NCBI GenBank assembly: GCA_021770785.1
Contig: JAETQH010000029.1
Location: forward strand, 1-55,561
Direction of reading: 5' to 3'
Origin: Lachnospiraceae bacterium
GTDB lineage: Bacteria; Bacillota; Clostridia; Lachnospirales; Lachnospiraceae
Length of the DNA stretch: 55,561 nt
The position numbers and the translations under genes were made by a program. Positions within the stretch are counted from its first letter, which is position 1, and each line of letters opens with the position of its first letter. This document shows positions 7,969 through 16,573 of this stretch, piece by piece. Below the pieces are notes generated by a model. It had not been told where the DNA came from and ran no database searches. It worked only from the letters and a program-made list of their open reading frames with translations.

Positions 7969-9309
7969 ATGAAGAAAAAAGTTTTATCAGTACTGTTAGT
8001 GGGGGCAATGACAGCATCTATGCTGGCTGGTTGTGGAAACAACGCCGGGCAGGCAAATGCCAATGCTTCATCGGGAAATGGCGGGGAGGTATCCCAGGGG
8101 ACAGAAAAAGGCAGTGATACCGCTGAGGCAGCTAAAAACCCGGTTACATTAAAAACCGTGTCTATGTTTGGGGGAACAGATCCGAATAAAGAAACCTATG
8201 AGTCTATCAACGCAGACATTATGGCACAGTATGATTACATTACCATCGAGGACAATTCATCTACCTCAAGCGAAGAGTGGAAAGCAACTGTCAATGCAGA
8301 CTTTTCTGTGGGAAACGAACCGGACGTGATCCAGTTCTTTACCGACGCAACTGCAGATACCATTGTGGACACCGGAAAATTAGTATCCATTGAAGAGATA
8401 CGGGCAGAATATCCGGAGTATGCACAGGATACCTTAGAGTCTGCTTTAGACGCAGCAAAGAATACCGACGGTGTTATGAGGGCAGTGCCCACCACCGGAT
8501 ACTGGGAGGGCTTATACTGCAACAAGGATTTGTTTGACCAGTATGATTTAGAGCTTCCTACGGATTGGGAGTCCTTAGAGACAGCAATCACAACCTTCCA
8601 TGATAACGGAATTATCCCGATTGCATGTTCCCTGAACAATGTACCTCATTACTGGATTGAGTTTTTAATGCTCTATTCGGCAGGTGTGGAGGAATATACT
8701 TCTATCCCTGAAACTGCTCCGGAAGGCTGGGTAAAAGGTCTTGAGCTGTTTAAAACCTTAAGGGACATGGGTGCATTCCCGGAGGACACCGACACAGTAG
8801 ACGACCCCTATGTGGGACAGTTATTCCGTGACAAAAAAGCTGCAATGCAGCTAGACGGCTCCTGGTATGCAGGAAATATTGAAGATACAGAAAACACCGT
8901 TGTAATTGCATTTCCGGGCGTTCCGGACCAAAAGGCAGAGGCAGGCGCTTTAGTAGGCGGTATCTCTTCCGGCTTCTACATTACAAAGAAAGCATGGGAG
9001 GACCCGGACAAGAAAGACGCAGCAGTGAAATTTGTTATGGCGCACACCAGCCAGGCAGGCGTGCAGAAATACTGGGAGGCAACAGGCGCTTTATCCCAGG
9101 CGGCAACCGAGGTATCTCCGGTAGAGGGAGCAACACCTTTTGCAGAGTCCATCGCAGCTTATACCAGCAGTGCCAGCGCCATTGTATCACCGACTGACTC
9201 CAGAATCGGTGACGCATATAAGACCTTAGTGGCATATATTGTGAAAGTATCTACAGGCGCTATGTCTGCAGAAGAGGCATTGAATGAGACATTATCTCTA
9301 ATTCAGTAA
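7969..9309 (+). CDS. Sugar ABC transporter substrate-binding lipoprotein
   Basis: The 446-aa protein captures a sugar outside the cell and delivers it to the two permeases downstream. It begins with a lipoprotein signal ending in LAGC, giving a lipidated Cys at about residue 24, then a Ser/Gly/Asn-rich linker. The body is a family 1 extracellular solute-binding fold, with the typical GLYCNKDLFDQYDLELPTDW-like segment where the ligand lobe closes. The start at 7969 has a strong AAGGAGG; an earlier in-frame ATG at 7888 lacks one and would destroy the signal peptide. Chitobiose or chito-oligosaccharide is the ligand suggested by the neighbours. No ATPase gene accompanies this importer, so it probably borrows a shared MsmX-type ATPase. 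Confidence 0.9.
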   Translation: MKKKVLSVLLVGAMTASMLAGCGNNAGQANANASSGNGGEVSQGTEKGSDTAEAAKNPVTLKTVSMFGGTDPNKETYESINADIMAQYDYITIEDNSSTSSEEWKATVNADFSVGNEPDVIQFFTDATADTIVDTGKLVSIEEIRAEYPEYAQDTLESALDAAKNTDGVMRAVPTTGYWEGLYCNKDLFDQYDLELPTDWESLETAITTFHDNGIIPIACSLNNVPHYWIEFLMLYSAGVEEYTSIPETAPEGWVKGLELFKTLRDMGAFPEDTDTVDDPYVGQLFRDKKAAMQLDGSWYAGNIEDTENTVVIAFPGVPDQKAEAGALVGGISSGFYITKKAWEDPDKKDAAVKFVMAHTSQAGVQKYWEATGALSQAATEVSPVEGATPFAESIAAYTSSASAIVSPTDSRIGDAYKTLVAYIVKVSTGAMSAEEALNETLSLIQ

Positions 9310-9318
9310 AGTTTGTGA

Positions 9319-9453
9319 AAAACGGAGGGGCTGGTTTTGCCCGGTTCCTTCGTTTTGACCTTATGAGAATTGCGTCGTCAGACGCATTTATTCGGAAGTT
9401 GTGGTAACTTTAGTTACCTGCAACTTTGAGAGCGTCACGAAGTGACGATTTTT
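9319..9453 (+). terminator. Four tandem hairpins between binding-protein and permease genes
   Basis: In 135 nt there are four consecutive stem-loops: 9319-9356 (imperfect, GGAGGGGCTGG with CCCGGTTCCTTC), 9371-9386 (TGCGTC/GACGCA), 9397-9426 (AAGTTGTGGTAACT with AGTTACCTGCAACTT), and 9433-9447 (CGTCAC/GTGACG) followed by six T. The last is a weak terminator; the others look like mRNA 3'-end protectors. Such an array would let the binding protein be made in excess of the permeases. Confidence 0.65.
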
Positions 9454-9521
9454 TGTACCCAAAATCCGGGAATTTCCCGTGGAAAAAGAAGGTTTTTTAA
9501 GAGAAGAAAGGTGGAAGAAAG

Positions 9522-10490
9522 ATGTTATATAAGAAAAAATGGCCGTTAGTGGTGTTCTTAGTACCGGGGTTACTGTTTATGCTAGTCTTTCTTTACATAC
9601 CGTTTATTGAAAATATTAAGAACAGTTTTTATGATATGCCTGCCATCGTAAAGATGCCGGGGACTGAATGGAAGTTTATTGGACTTGAAAATTACAAGAG
9701 ATTGCTTACGGATACAGATGTGAGGACGGCGTTACTTAACTCCGTAAAGATGATGGTGCTGACGGTTATTTTTGAGGTGGGAATCGCCTTTGTCTTAGCC
9801 GTACTGGTATCCCAGGTGAAAAAACTTCAGCAGCTGTTTCGTACCGTCTACTTTTTTCCGGTAGTTATTTCTGCAACAGCAATCGGTTTGTTGTTTAAAT
9901 TGTTCTATAACTATAATGGCGGTATGTTGAATCAGATATTAGAAGTATTTGGAGTGGAGCCTGTCAACTGGCTTTCACCGGAACTTGCATTTATCATGGT
10001 ATGTATTCCTACACTGTGGAGTTACATCGGATTTTACTTCGTAATTCTGCTGACAGGATTAAGCGATATCCCTGATGATATATATGAGGCGGCATCTATT
10101 GACGGCTGCAACCGTTTTAAACAGGTATTTTATATTACGCTGCCGATGATGAAATCCGTATTTTTTACTTCTGTTACCTTAGCGGTAACGGGAGCGCTGA
10201 AGGTATTCGACCTTCCGTGGGTGATGGTTCCCAACGGAGCGCCTCAGGGAATGACTCATTTCCTCGGCACATACATGTACCAGCAGACCTTCGGCCTTAA
10301 CAATTATGATTATGGTTCTACCTTAGCGGTATTGATTGTTGTTTTAGGTATCGTAGTTTCCAAAGGTGTAGGCTTTTTGACTGAGGATAAAGAGGAAAGG
10401 GCAGAGAAAAAGGCGAAACGTGTCAGAGAAAAAGCAGAGAAGAAAGCTGCTTTAAGCGGCAAAAAAGTACAGAAAAGGGAGGTGGCATAA
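9522..10490 (+). CDS. Sugar ABC transporter permease (MalF/UgpA type)
   Basis: A 322-aa integral membrane subunit with about six helices, starting with a helix at residues 8-28. It carries the cytoplasmic EAA loop EAASIDGCNRFKQVFYITLP that docks the ATPase. The last 35 residues are a strongly basic and acidic tail (KEERAEKKAKRVREKAEKK), longer than usual for the family. The stop codon touches the start of the next gene, so the two permeases are translationally coupled. It pairs with the next gene to form the channel for the sugar bound by the upstream lipoprotein. Confidence 0.93.
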   Translation: MLYKKKWPLVVFLVPGLLFMLVFLYIPFIENIKNSFYDMPAIVKMPGTEWKFIGLENYKRLLTDTDVRTALLNSVKMMVLTVIFEVGIAFVLAVLVSQVKKLQQLFRTVYFFPVVISATAIGLLFKLFYNYNGGMLNQILEVFGVEPVNWLSPELAFIMVCIPTLWSYIGFYFVILLTGLSDIPDDIYEAASIDGCNRFKQVFYITLPMMKSVFFTSVTLAVTGALKVFDLPWVMVPNGAPQGMTHFLGTYMYQQTFGLNNYDYGSTLAVLIVVLGIVVSKGVGFLTEDKEERAEKKAKRVREKAEKKAALSGKKVQKREVA

Positions 10491-11357
10491 ATGGATGCAG
10501 CAGTACAGGTAAAAACAACGGTAAAAAGAAGAAAAAAAGTAAAGATAAGTACGATTGTGATTTATGCCATCCTGATTTTGTGGGCGGTGCTTACGGTTTT
10601 CCCATTTGTATGGGTGGTTATGAACTCCTTTAAGCCATCGGCGGAGGTGCTCCGTTCTTCCTTTGCACTTCCGAACCCGGTGACCATGATGAACTATGAG
10701 AATGCCTTTGGAAAGCTGAATGTATTAAATGCGTACGGTCACAGCTTTTTGATTTCCGGTTCCGTAACCGTCGGTGTTATGGTGTTTGCATCGCTGATGT
10801 CTTTCGGGCTTACCAGATATCATTTTAAAGGAAAACAACTGGTGCGCAGCCTGATTGTGGCGAGCTTGATGTTCCCGGTGTTTGCCACCATTATCCCGGT
10901 ATTCCGTATGATTGTGGAATGGGGGCTTTTGAATAAAAATATTGCGGTGATCCTGCCCCAGATTGCCGGAAACTTAAGCTTTGCAACCATCGTCATGACA
11001 GGCTTCATGCAGAGCATTCCGGTGGAAATGGAGGAGGCAGCCTACATGGAAGGAGCAAATGTATTTCAGGTGTTTGGCAGAATTATTGTTCCACTCTGCC
11101 GCCCATCTCTTGCAACCGTGGCAATCTTTAGTTTCCTGTGGTCCTACAATGATTTGTTTGTACAAAAGATTATGATACGTGACCCGAAGAGATATCCGAT
11201 TTCCACATTGTTAGAGCAGATTAGCTCCCAGTATGGAACAGACTTCGGACTGATGGCGGCGTCTGTAACCATCATTGTGGTTCCGGTTATGATTGTGTAT
11301 GTCATATTACAGAAAAACATCATTAAAGGATTGACAGCCGGGGCAGTAAAAGGCTAG
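10491..11357 (+). CDS. Sugar ABC transporter permease (MalG/UgpE type)
   Basis: A 288-aa second permease with six predicted helices; the first follows a Lys/Arg-rich start. The EAA loop reads EEAAYMEGANVFQVFGRII. It begins one base after the stop of the MalF-like gene with GGGAGGTG as RBS, so both are expressed together. The C-terminal LTAGAVKG is typical of MalG-like proteins, where the C-terminus contacts the ATPase. Length and motifs are normal. Confidence 0.93.
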   Translation: MDAAVQVKTTVKRRKKVKISTIVIYAILILWAVLTVFPFVWVVMNSFKPSAEVLRSSFALPNPVTMMNYENAFGKLNVLNAYGHSFLISGSVTVGVMVFASLMSFGLTRYHFKGKQLVRSLIVASLMFPVFATIIPVFRMIVEWGLLNKNIAVILPQIAGNLSFATIVMTGFMQSIPVEMEEAAYMEGANVFQVFGRIIVPLCRPSLATVAIFSFLWSYNDLFVQKIMIRDPKRYPISTLLEQISSQYGTDFGLMAASVTIIVVPVMIVYVILQKNIIKGLTAGAVKG

Positions 11358-11428
11358 AATCATATTATAGAAGAAAAAAGAACGACGGCGCTCAGGTTGG
11401 GTGTCGTCGTCTCTCTACAGGGGGTTTT

Positions 11429-12193
11429 ATGTATAAAGTGATGATTGTAGACGACGAACCGATTATTGTGGAGGGGCTTTCTCGCAGTATCGCCTGGGAG
11501 AAATGGAATTGTGAGGTGGCAGTCACCGCCAATGACGGGCTGGAGGGGAAACAGCTCATTGAAGAGAAAAAGCCGGATATTGTTTTTATGGATATCTGTA
11601 TGCCGGAGATGGACGGACTTGCCATGATAGCTGCGATTAATTCCCAATTTCCCGATTTAGAGGTTTGCGTTTTGACAGGCTACCGGGATTTTGAGTACGC
11701 CAAAGAAGCCATACGGCTGGGGGTTACCCGTTTCCTGTTAAAGCCCTCTAATATGGAAGAGTTAGAGGAAGCCATCGACACTATGTGCAAAAACCTGAAA
11801 AAGAAAGGTATTACCGGAGAACAGCCGGAAATGAGCGGGGAGAAGGAGCAGGGGGAGAGCGCTTCTAGCAGCTTTATCGTAAAGAATGCACTGCATTATA
11901 TTGAGGAAAATTATACCCAGAAACTGACTTTAAGCGAGGTGGCGGAAAAGACTTATGTGAGTCAGTGGCACTTAAGCAAGTTGTTAAACCGTCATACGGG
12001 ACAGAGTTTTTCCGATATTTTAAACCATGTGCGTATAGAACATGCCAAGGAGCTGTTAAAAGACCCTGCCCTGCGCATCGGGGATATCTCGGAGCGGGTG
12101 GGATTTTTGGATTTGGCGCATTTTTCAAGGGTATTCAAAAAGCAGGAGGGAGTATCAGCCAACGAGTACCGGAATGAGGTGCTAGGAAGGTAG
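11429..12193 (+). CDS. YesN-type response regulator with AraC DNA-binding domain
   Basis: A 254-aa regulator. The receiver domain (residues 1-120) opens with KVMIVDDEP and holds the phospho-acceptor Asp in FMDICMPEMDG, with the conserved Lys in FLLKPSN. After a hydrophilic linker comes an AraC-type double HTH (about 150-254), including LSEVAEKTYVSQWHLSKLL and the second helix pair ending ANEYR. It is the likely partner of the YesM-like kinase at 6022-7872. The kinase lies upstream and the regulator downstream of the transporter genes. Likely targets are the transporter and chbP promoters. Confidence 0.93.
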   Translation: MYKVMIVDDEPIIVEGLSRSIAWEKWNCEVAVTANDGLEGKQLIEEKKPDIVFMDICMPEMDGLAMIAAINSQFPDLEVCVLTGYRDFEYAKEAIRLGVTRFLLKPSNMEELEEAIDTMCKNLKKKGITGEQPEMSGEKEQGESASSSFIVKNALHYIEENYTQKLTLSEVAEKTYVSQWHLSKLLNRHTGQSFSDILNHVRIEHAKELLKDPALRIGDISERVGFLDLAHFSRVFKKQEGVSANEYRNEVLGR

Positions 12194-12247
12194 AAAATGC
12201 AGACTTTGCCTTTTTTTATCCCCGCTTGCGTAGTTAGGGGGAAAACC

Positions 12248-12276
12248 TTGAAATAAGCGGATTTTGCTGTTACAAT
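12248..12276 (+). promoter_or_regulatory. Promoter of nagB-nagA
   Basis: TTGAAA (12248-12253) and TACAAT (12271-12276) are 17 bp apart. The leader to the nagB start is about 85 nt and contains GCCG/CGGC-type complementarity, but I see no recognisable riboswitch. It indicates that nagBA can be transcribed apart from the transporter genes. Confidence 0.6.
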
Positions 12277-12368
12277 CTAGTTAGAAGCCGTCGATGCGCC
12301 TTTTTAAAAGCAACAGGCTGCACGAAAAAGCGGCTGTCAGAGGAAAATCAAGACAGGGGGATTAGACA

Positions 12369-13100
12369 ATGAACATTATCAAAGCAAAAGATTATCAGGA
12401 CATGAGCCGGAAAGCGGCCAACATTATTTCCGCACAGATTATCATGAAACCGGACTGCGTGCTGGGGCTGGCAACAGGCTCTACACCCGTCGGCATTTAC
12501 CGACAGCTGATTGACGGGTATCAGAAGGGGGATTTGGACTTCTCTAAGGTGGCTACCGTAAATCTGGACGAGTACCGGGGATTGAAGCATACGGACCCCC
12601 AGAGCTATTATTATTTTATGCGTGAAAACCTGTTCAAGCATGTCAATCTAAGGGAGGATGCCACCTTTGTACCGGACGGCACCAATGAGGATGCCGGGGA
12701 GGCATGTGCAAAACACGAGGAGACAATACATTCTCTGGGGGGAATTGACTTGCAGCTTTTAGGGCTTGGAAATAACGGACATATCGGCTTTAACGAGCCG
12801 GGGGCAGCCTTTGAGAAGGAAACCCACTGTGTGGATTTGACAAAGAGCACCATCGAGGCAAATTCACGGTTCTTTACCTCCATCGATGAGGTGCCGACCC
12901 AGGCGTACACCATGGGAATCCGTACCATCATGCAGGCGAGAAAAATCCTGGTGGTGGTAAACGGCGAGGGAAAAGCAGAGATTGTGGCACGGGCGTTCTG
13001 GGGTCCGGTGACACCGGAGGTTCCCGCCTCCATTTTGCAGATGCACCCTGATGTGACGGTGGTTGCAGATGAGGCAGCCCTTTCTAAGGCACCGATGTAA
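12369..13100 (+). CDS. nagB: Glucosamine-6-phosphate deaminase
   Basis: The 243-aa enzyme converts glucosamine-6-P to fructose-6-P and ammonia. It shows the NagB motifs LATGSTPVGIYRQL, NLDEYRGL (with the catalytic Asp), and GLGNNGHIGFNEPG with the ring-opening His. Length is normal for the Gram-positive type, which lacks the allosteric C-terminal extension of the E. coli enzyme. The start follows GACAGGGGG. It stands 29 bp before nagA, so the pair is an operon in the unusual order B-A relative to the pathway. Confidence 0.97.
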   Translation: MNIIKAKDYQDMSRKAANIISAQIIMKPDCVLGLATGSTPVGIYRQLIDGYQKGDLDFSKVATVNLDEYRGLKHTDPQSYYYFMRENLFKHVNLREDATFVPDGTNEDAGEACAKHEETIHSLGGIDLQLLGLGNNGHIGFNEPGAAFEKETHCVDLTKSTIEANSRFFTSIDEVPTQAYTMGIRTIMQARKILVVVNGEGKAEIVARAFWGPVTPEVPASILQMHPDVTVVADEAALSKAPM

Positions 13101-13129
13101 ACAGAAGCGGAAAAGGGGGAAACCACGGA

Positions 13130-14281
13130 ATGGTTATCAAAAATGCGTTTGTTTTTACATTAGATCAGGGATTTGTCAAGAAAGATGTGGTTATTGAGGA
13201 CGGATATTTTACCGCAGGAGAAAGGGAGCCTTTTGCCGGGGAACAGGTCATTGACGCGGCGGAAAACTATCTGATACCGGGGCTTGTGGATGTTCACTTT
13301 CACGGCTGTGCCGGAGAGGACTTCTCCGACGGTACGCCGGAGGCATTAGACACCATCGGCGTCTATGAATTAAAATGCGGCGTTACCTCCATCTGTCCCG
13401 CCTCCATGACCTTGGCGGAGGATACATTGATTTCCGTCTGCGAAAATGCCTATGCCTACAAAACCCGCAGTGAGAACCGGCACACTGCCAGACTGTGCGG
13501 CATTCACTTAGAGGGCCCATTTATCTCGATGGAAAAGAAAGGGGCGCAGAACCCCGCCTTTATCCAGCCTCCCAGTGAAGCGGTTTTCCGCCGTCTGCAA
13601 AAGGCAGCCCACGGGCTGGTACGGCTCATTACCATTGCACCGGAAACAGAGGGTGCGGAAGAATTTATCCGTGCCCTTAGCTCTGAGGTTCATATTTCCG
13701 TAGGGCATACCACCAGTGATTACGAGACTGCCAGCCGGGCATTTGCTCTTGGAGCGGACCACGTCACTCACTTTTTCAATGCCATGCCGGGCTTCTCCCA
13801 TCGTGCCCCGGCGGTGTTTGGCGCCGCTTTTGATGCTGGACACGTAATGCCGGAGCTGATTTGCGATGGTATCCACGTGAAGCCTTCCGCCGTACGTGTT
13901 CTTTTTAAGCTTTTCGGAAAAGAGCGCATGGTTTTAATCAGCGACAGCATGAGGGCGGCAGGTATGCCTGACGGCGATTATTCCCTCGGCGGGCTTCCCG
14001 TAAAGGTCACGGGAAATCTGGCAACCTTAGAGGACGGAACCATCGCAGGCTCCGCCACTAACCTGATGGATTGTATGAGAACCGCAGTCTCTATGGGTAT
14101 CCCATTAGATACCGCTGTCCGCTGTGCAACCTACAATCCGGCGAAATCCATCGGAGCAGAACATATCTGCGGCAGCATTGCAGCAGGCTTGCAGGCGGAT
14201 TGTGTTATATTGTCAAAGACCGATTTGTCTGTCCGGAAAGTCATTTTTGGCGGGGAAGTGGTTGATGATACAGTTAGCTGA
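13130..14281 (+). CDS. nagA: N-acetylglucosamine-6-phosphate deacetylase
   Basis: The 383-aa amidohydrolase removes acetate from GlcNAc-6-P. Metal and catalytic residues are visible in LVDVHFHGCAGEDF, HLEGPFIS (metal Glu), SVGHTTSDYE, THFFNAMPGFSHRAP and LISDSMRAAG (catalytic Asp). It follows nagB in the same operon with its own RBS AAAGGGGG. It closes the route from GlcNAc-6-P made by the kinase and mutase upstream to glycolysis. Confidence 0.96.
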   Translation: MVIKNAFVFTLDQGFVKKDVVIEDGYFTAGEREPFAGEQVIDAAENYLIPGLVDVHFHGCAGEDFSDGTPEALDTIGVYELKCGVTSICPASMTLAEDTLISVCENAYAYKTRSENRHTARLCGIHLEGPFISMEKKGAQNPAFIQPPSEAVFRRLQKAAHGLVRLITIAPETEGAEEFIRALSSEVHISVGHTTSDYETASRAFALGADHVTHFFNAMPGFSHRAPAVFGAAFDAGHVMPELICDGIHVKPSAVRVLFKLFGKERMVLISDSMRAAGMPDGDYSLGGLPVKVTGNLATLEDGTIAGSATNLMDCMRTAVSMGIPLDTAVRCATYNPAKSIGAEHICGSIAAGLQADCVILSKTDLSVRKVIFGGEVVDDTVS

Positions 14282-14293
14282 ATAAACAATACA

Positions 14294-14342
14294 AAAACCT
14301 GGAGTAATCCGTCCAAATGGATGTTTTGCTCCAGGCTTTTTT
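14294..14342 (+). terminator. Rho-independent terminator after nagA
   Basis: CCTGGAG (14298-14304) pairs with CTCCAGG (14329-14335), with further inner pairing ATCC/GGAT, and is followed by CTTTTTT. An A-run precedes the stem, so it may also terminate in the opposite direction, where the MFS gene ends 130 bp away. Confidence 0.85.
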
Positions 14343-14471
14343 AAATTTACAGGTTGGTGCTTCCCGGTAAAGTGATTCGCTTTGTTATGCCAGCAACAAT
14401 TTCTCATAATAATGGCGGCGATTATGCCGGAAATCCTCATTCGAAGTATTTTTTTATTTTTCAAAATGGTA

Positions 14472-15650
14472 TCAGGTGCGGGATTTTTTGCAGGCGGCCA
14501 TACCAAACAGCAACAGTACCGGAAAAATGACAGCGGCAAGAATCCCAATCTTTAGATTGTCCTGAAAGAAACTGGAAACTATGCCCACCAAGGTAGGACC
14601 GCCGGAACAGCCGAGGTCGCCGCCTAAGGCTAAAAGTGCAAACATGGCAGTCCCGCCCTTTGGTACCGCTGCGGAGGATTTGCTGAAAGTTCCGGGCCAG
14701 AGAATACCTACGGAAAGGCCGCAGAGGGCGCAGCTAAGGAGTCCCGCCACAGGGCTTGGAATCAGGGAGATTCCTAAATAGGAGGCGATACAGAGGAAAA
14801 TACTGTAGACCATAAAACGGTCTAAATCTATTTTTTCACCGTATTTTCCGTAAATTGCCCTAGAAGAGCCCATGAGAATGGCAAACGCCATAGGCCCCGC
14901 CAGATCGCCCACGGTTTTAGAGACACCCAGACCCATTTCCGCAAAGGTGGATGCCCATTGGCTGACTGCCTGTTCGCTGGCTCCGGCGCAGACCATCATC
15001 AGAAACAGGATCCAGAAAATTTTCATGGAAAGCAGCTTTTTGACGGAAAACCCCTGCTCCCCCTCGTCTATCAGGGAGGCGATGGGGACTTTGGCAAAGA
15101 GGAAGGTATTGCAGAGGGGAATCAATGCCCAGAGAACCGCTAAAATCTTCCAGTTTCCGATTCCGAAAGCACGGAAAAAGATAGTGGAGAGCAGGACAAC
15201 TCCCACATGGCCCCAGCAGTAGAAGGAGTGCAGAAGGCTCATGGTCTGTTCCTTGTGTTCCGTAGGACATGCCTCCACCACGGGGCTTACTAATACCTCT
15301 AACAGCCCTCCGCCCACAGCGTAAACCATAACCGCAAGGAAAATGCCGATGAATGGGTCTGAAAAACAGTCCGGCAGGACGGTGAGAAGCAGCAGCCCGG
15401 CAGTGGCAAAAAGGTGGGCAAGCAGCATAGAGGCACGGTAGCCGATTTTGTCCACAAAGGTGACGGACAGTAAATCCACCAGAAGCTGCAAGCCGAAATT
15501 GATAGTGATAAGCATAGTAATTTTTTCTAAGGGTATTCCGTAGCTGCTCTGAAAGGTTAAAAACAGCAGCGGCACAAAGTTATTGACCACTGCCTGCACG
15601 ATATAGGCGATAAAGCAGGCAGTGACGGTTTTATTATAGTCGTTCTTCAT
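14472..15650 (-). CDS. MFS transporter, unknown substrate
   Basis: A 392-aa protein with about twelve membrane helices in two halves joined by a charged loop (LIDEGEQGFSVKKLLS), the usual major facilitator layout. The best recognisable signature is the loop VDKIGYRASM between helices 2 and 3. It resembles the fucose/glucose permease-like branch (FucP/YfkF type), but I cannot name a substrate. It lies on the opposite strand to the nag genes, so a link to amino sugars is only positional. The start at 15650 has AAGGAG upstream. Confidence 0.8.
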   Translation of the reverse strand: MKNDYNKTVTACFIAYIVQAVVNNFVPLLFLTFQSSYGIPLEKITMLITINFGLQLLVDLLSVTFVDKIGYRASMLLAHLFATAGLLLLTVLPDCFSDPFIGIFLAVMVYAVGGGLLEVLVSPVVEACPTEHKEQTMSLLHSFYCWGHVGVVLLSTIFFRAFGIGNWKILAVLWALIPLCNTFLFAKVPIASLIDEGEQGFSVKKLLSMKIFWILFLMMVCAGASEQAVSQWASTFAEMGLGVSKTVGDLAGPMAFAILMGSSRAIYGKYGEKIDLDRFMVYSIFLCIASYLGISLIPSPVAGLLSCALCGLSVGILWPGTFSKSSAAVPKGGTAMFALLALGGDLGCSGGPTLVGIVSSFFQDNLKIGILAAVIFPVLLLFGMAACKKSRT

Positions 15651-15730
15651 AAAAACTCCTTGAAATGTATTATGGGTATACAGTGTTTTTACATATTTCT
15701 GTTTCCATGCTTAAAGAAATCTGAACCATC

Positions 15731-16414
15731 TTAGGGACAGACGGCATTTCTTTTTACCCGGGCAAGAGCGCTGCTCACGGCAGGGATACAGAGGATACAG
15801 AGAGTGACCGCCATTTCCGGCAGCAGGTAGGAAGCCTGATAGCCGATGGAGTAAAGCACAGGGCTCATTCCCTCAGGGGCGTAGGCGGCAAAAAATACAA
15901 TGCCGGAGAGGGTGGAAAAGAAGAAGCGTCCTAGAACGCCCACCACATATCCGATTTGCAGTCCCCATTTCCTTTTATGGAAGAAGCCCGCAAGCCCCAA
16001 TGCGCCGAAGGCGAGGGGATAATCTAAAAGCATTTGGGGAATGGTATAAAAAATCGGTTCTGTGACGAACTGCACTAAACCGTAGGCAACTGCCGTCATA
16101 ATGCCGACATAGGGGCCGTACCAGTAAGCAATCAGCACGATAAACAGCATGGACAGCAGTGTTACGGAGCCGCCCATGGGCATTTCAAACAGCTTTATCA
16201 TGGAACAGGCTGCCGCAAGGGCAATGGCTGCTGCGGAATAGACCAGCTGCTTTGTGGTAAAGGCAGCCTTCTTTGCGCCGTTTCTGTGGCGCAGCAGGGC
16301 GGCAGTTACGATTAGAAGCAGGATGATGGCAGCTACAAGGAAGACACCTGTGACCGTCAGCCGTACGGAGCCGTCGCCCCATGCGCCCTCCGGCGTTGCA
16401 AAAAAGTCATTCAT
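15731..16414 (-). CDS. thiT: ThiT-like ECF transporter S component (thiamine)
   Basis: A 227-aa membrane protein. The first 60 residues form an extra N-terminal helix and linker; the rest matches the ThiT (YuaJ) S-component fold with six helices. Recognisable pieces are MPMGGSVTLLSMLFI, YWYGPYVGIMTAVAYG, and DYPLAFGALGLAGFF. Such S components bind thiamine and dock to a shared EcfA-A'-T module, which is not in this window. No TPP riboswitch is visible in the 5' leader, which is unusual for a thiamine gene, so another vitamin is possible. Confidence 0.75.
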   Translation of the reverse strand: MNDFFATPEGAWGDGSVRLTVTGVFLVAAIILLLIVTAALLRHRNGAKKAAFTTKQLVYSAAAIALAAACSMIKLFEMPMGGSVTLLSMLFIVLIAYWYGPYVGIMTAVAYGLVQFVTEPIFYTIPQMLLDYPLAFGALGLAGFFHKRKWGLQIGYVVGVLGRFFFSTLSGIVFFAAYAPEGMSPVLYSIGYQASYLLPEMAVTLCILCIPAVSSALARVKRNAVCP

Positions 16415-16452
16415 AATAAGAACCTCCGAATATTCAATGTTTTAGCGGTTCA

Positions 16453-16481
16453 ACTATACCAACACAGCCGGAAAAAGTCAA
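16453..16481 (-). promoter_or_regulatory. Promoter of the ThiT-like gene
   Basis: On the minus strand, TTGACT (16481-16476) and TATAGT (16458-16453) are 17 bp apart. The transcript would start about 35 bp before the ATG, which leaves no room for a TPP riboswitch. Confidence 0.65.
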
Positions 16482-16498
16482 GAAAAGCGAGGCTTTAT

Positions 16499-16527
16499 TT
16501 GACAAGGCGGGGAAGAAAAAATATAAT
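16499..16527 (+). promoter_or_regulatory. Strong promoter of the substrate-binding protein gene
   Basis: Perfect consensus: TTGACA (16499-16504), a 17-bp spacer, TATAAT (16522-16527). It is back to back with the ThiT-like promoter. No Fur or DtxR box is obvious over it. Confidence 0.8.
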
Positions 16528-16573
16528 AGCAAAATACAGGAAAAACAAACAAAGCTAAGGGAGAAGGACAGAC

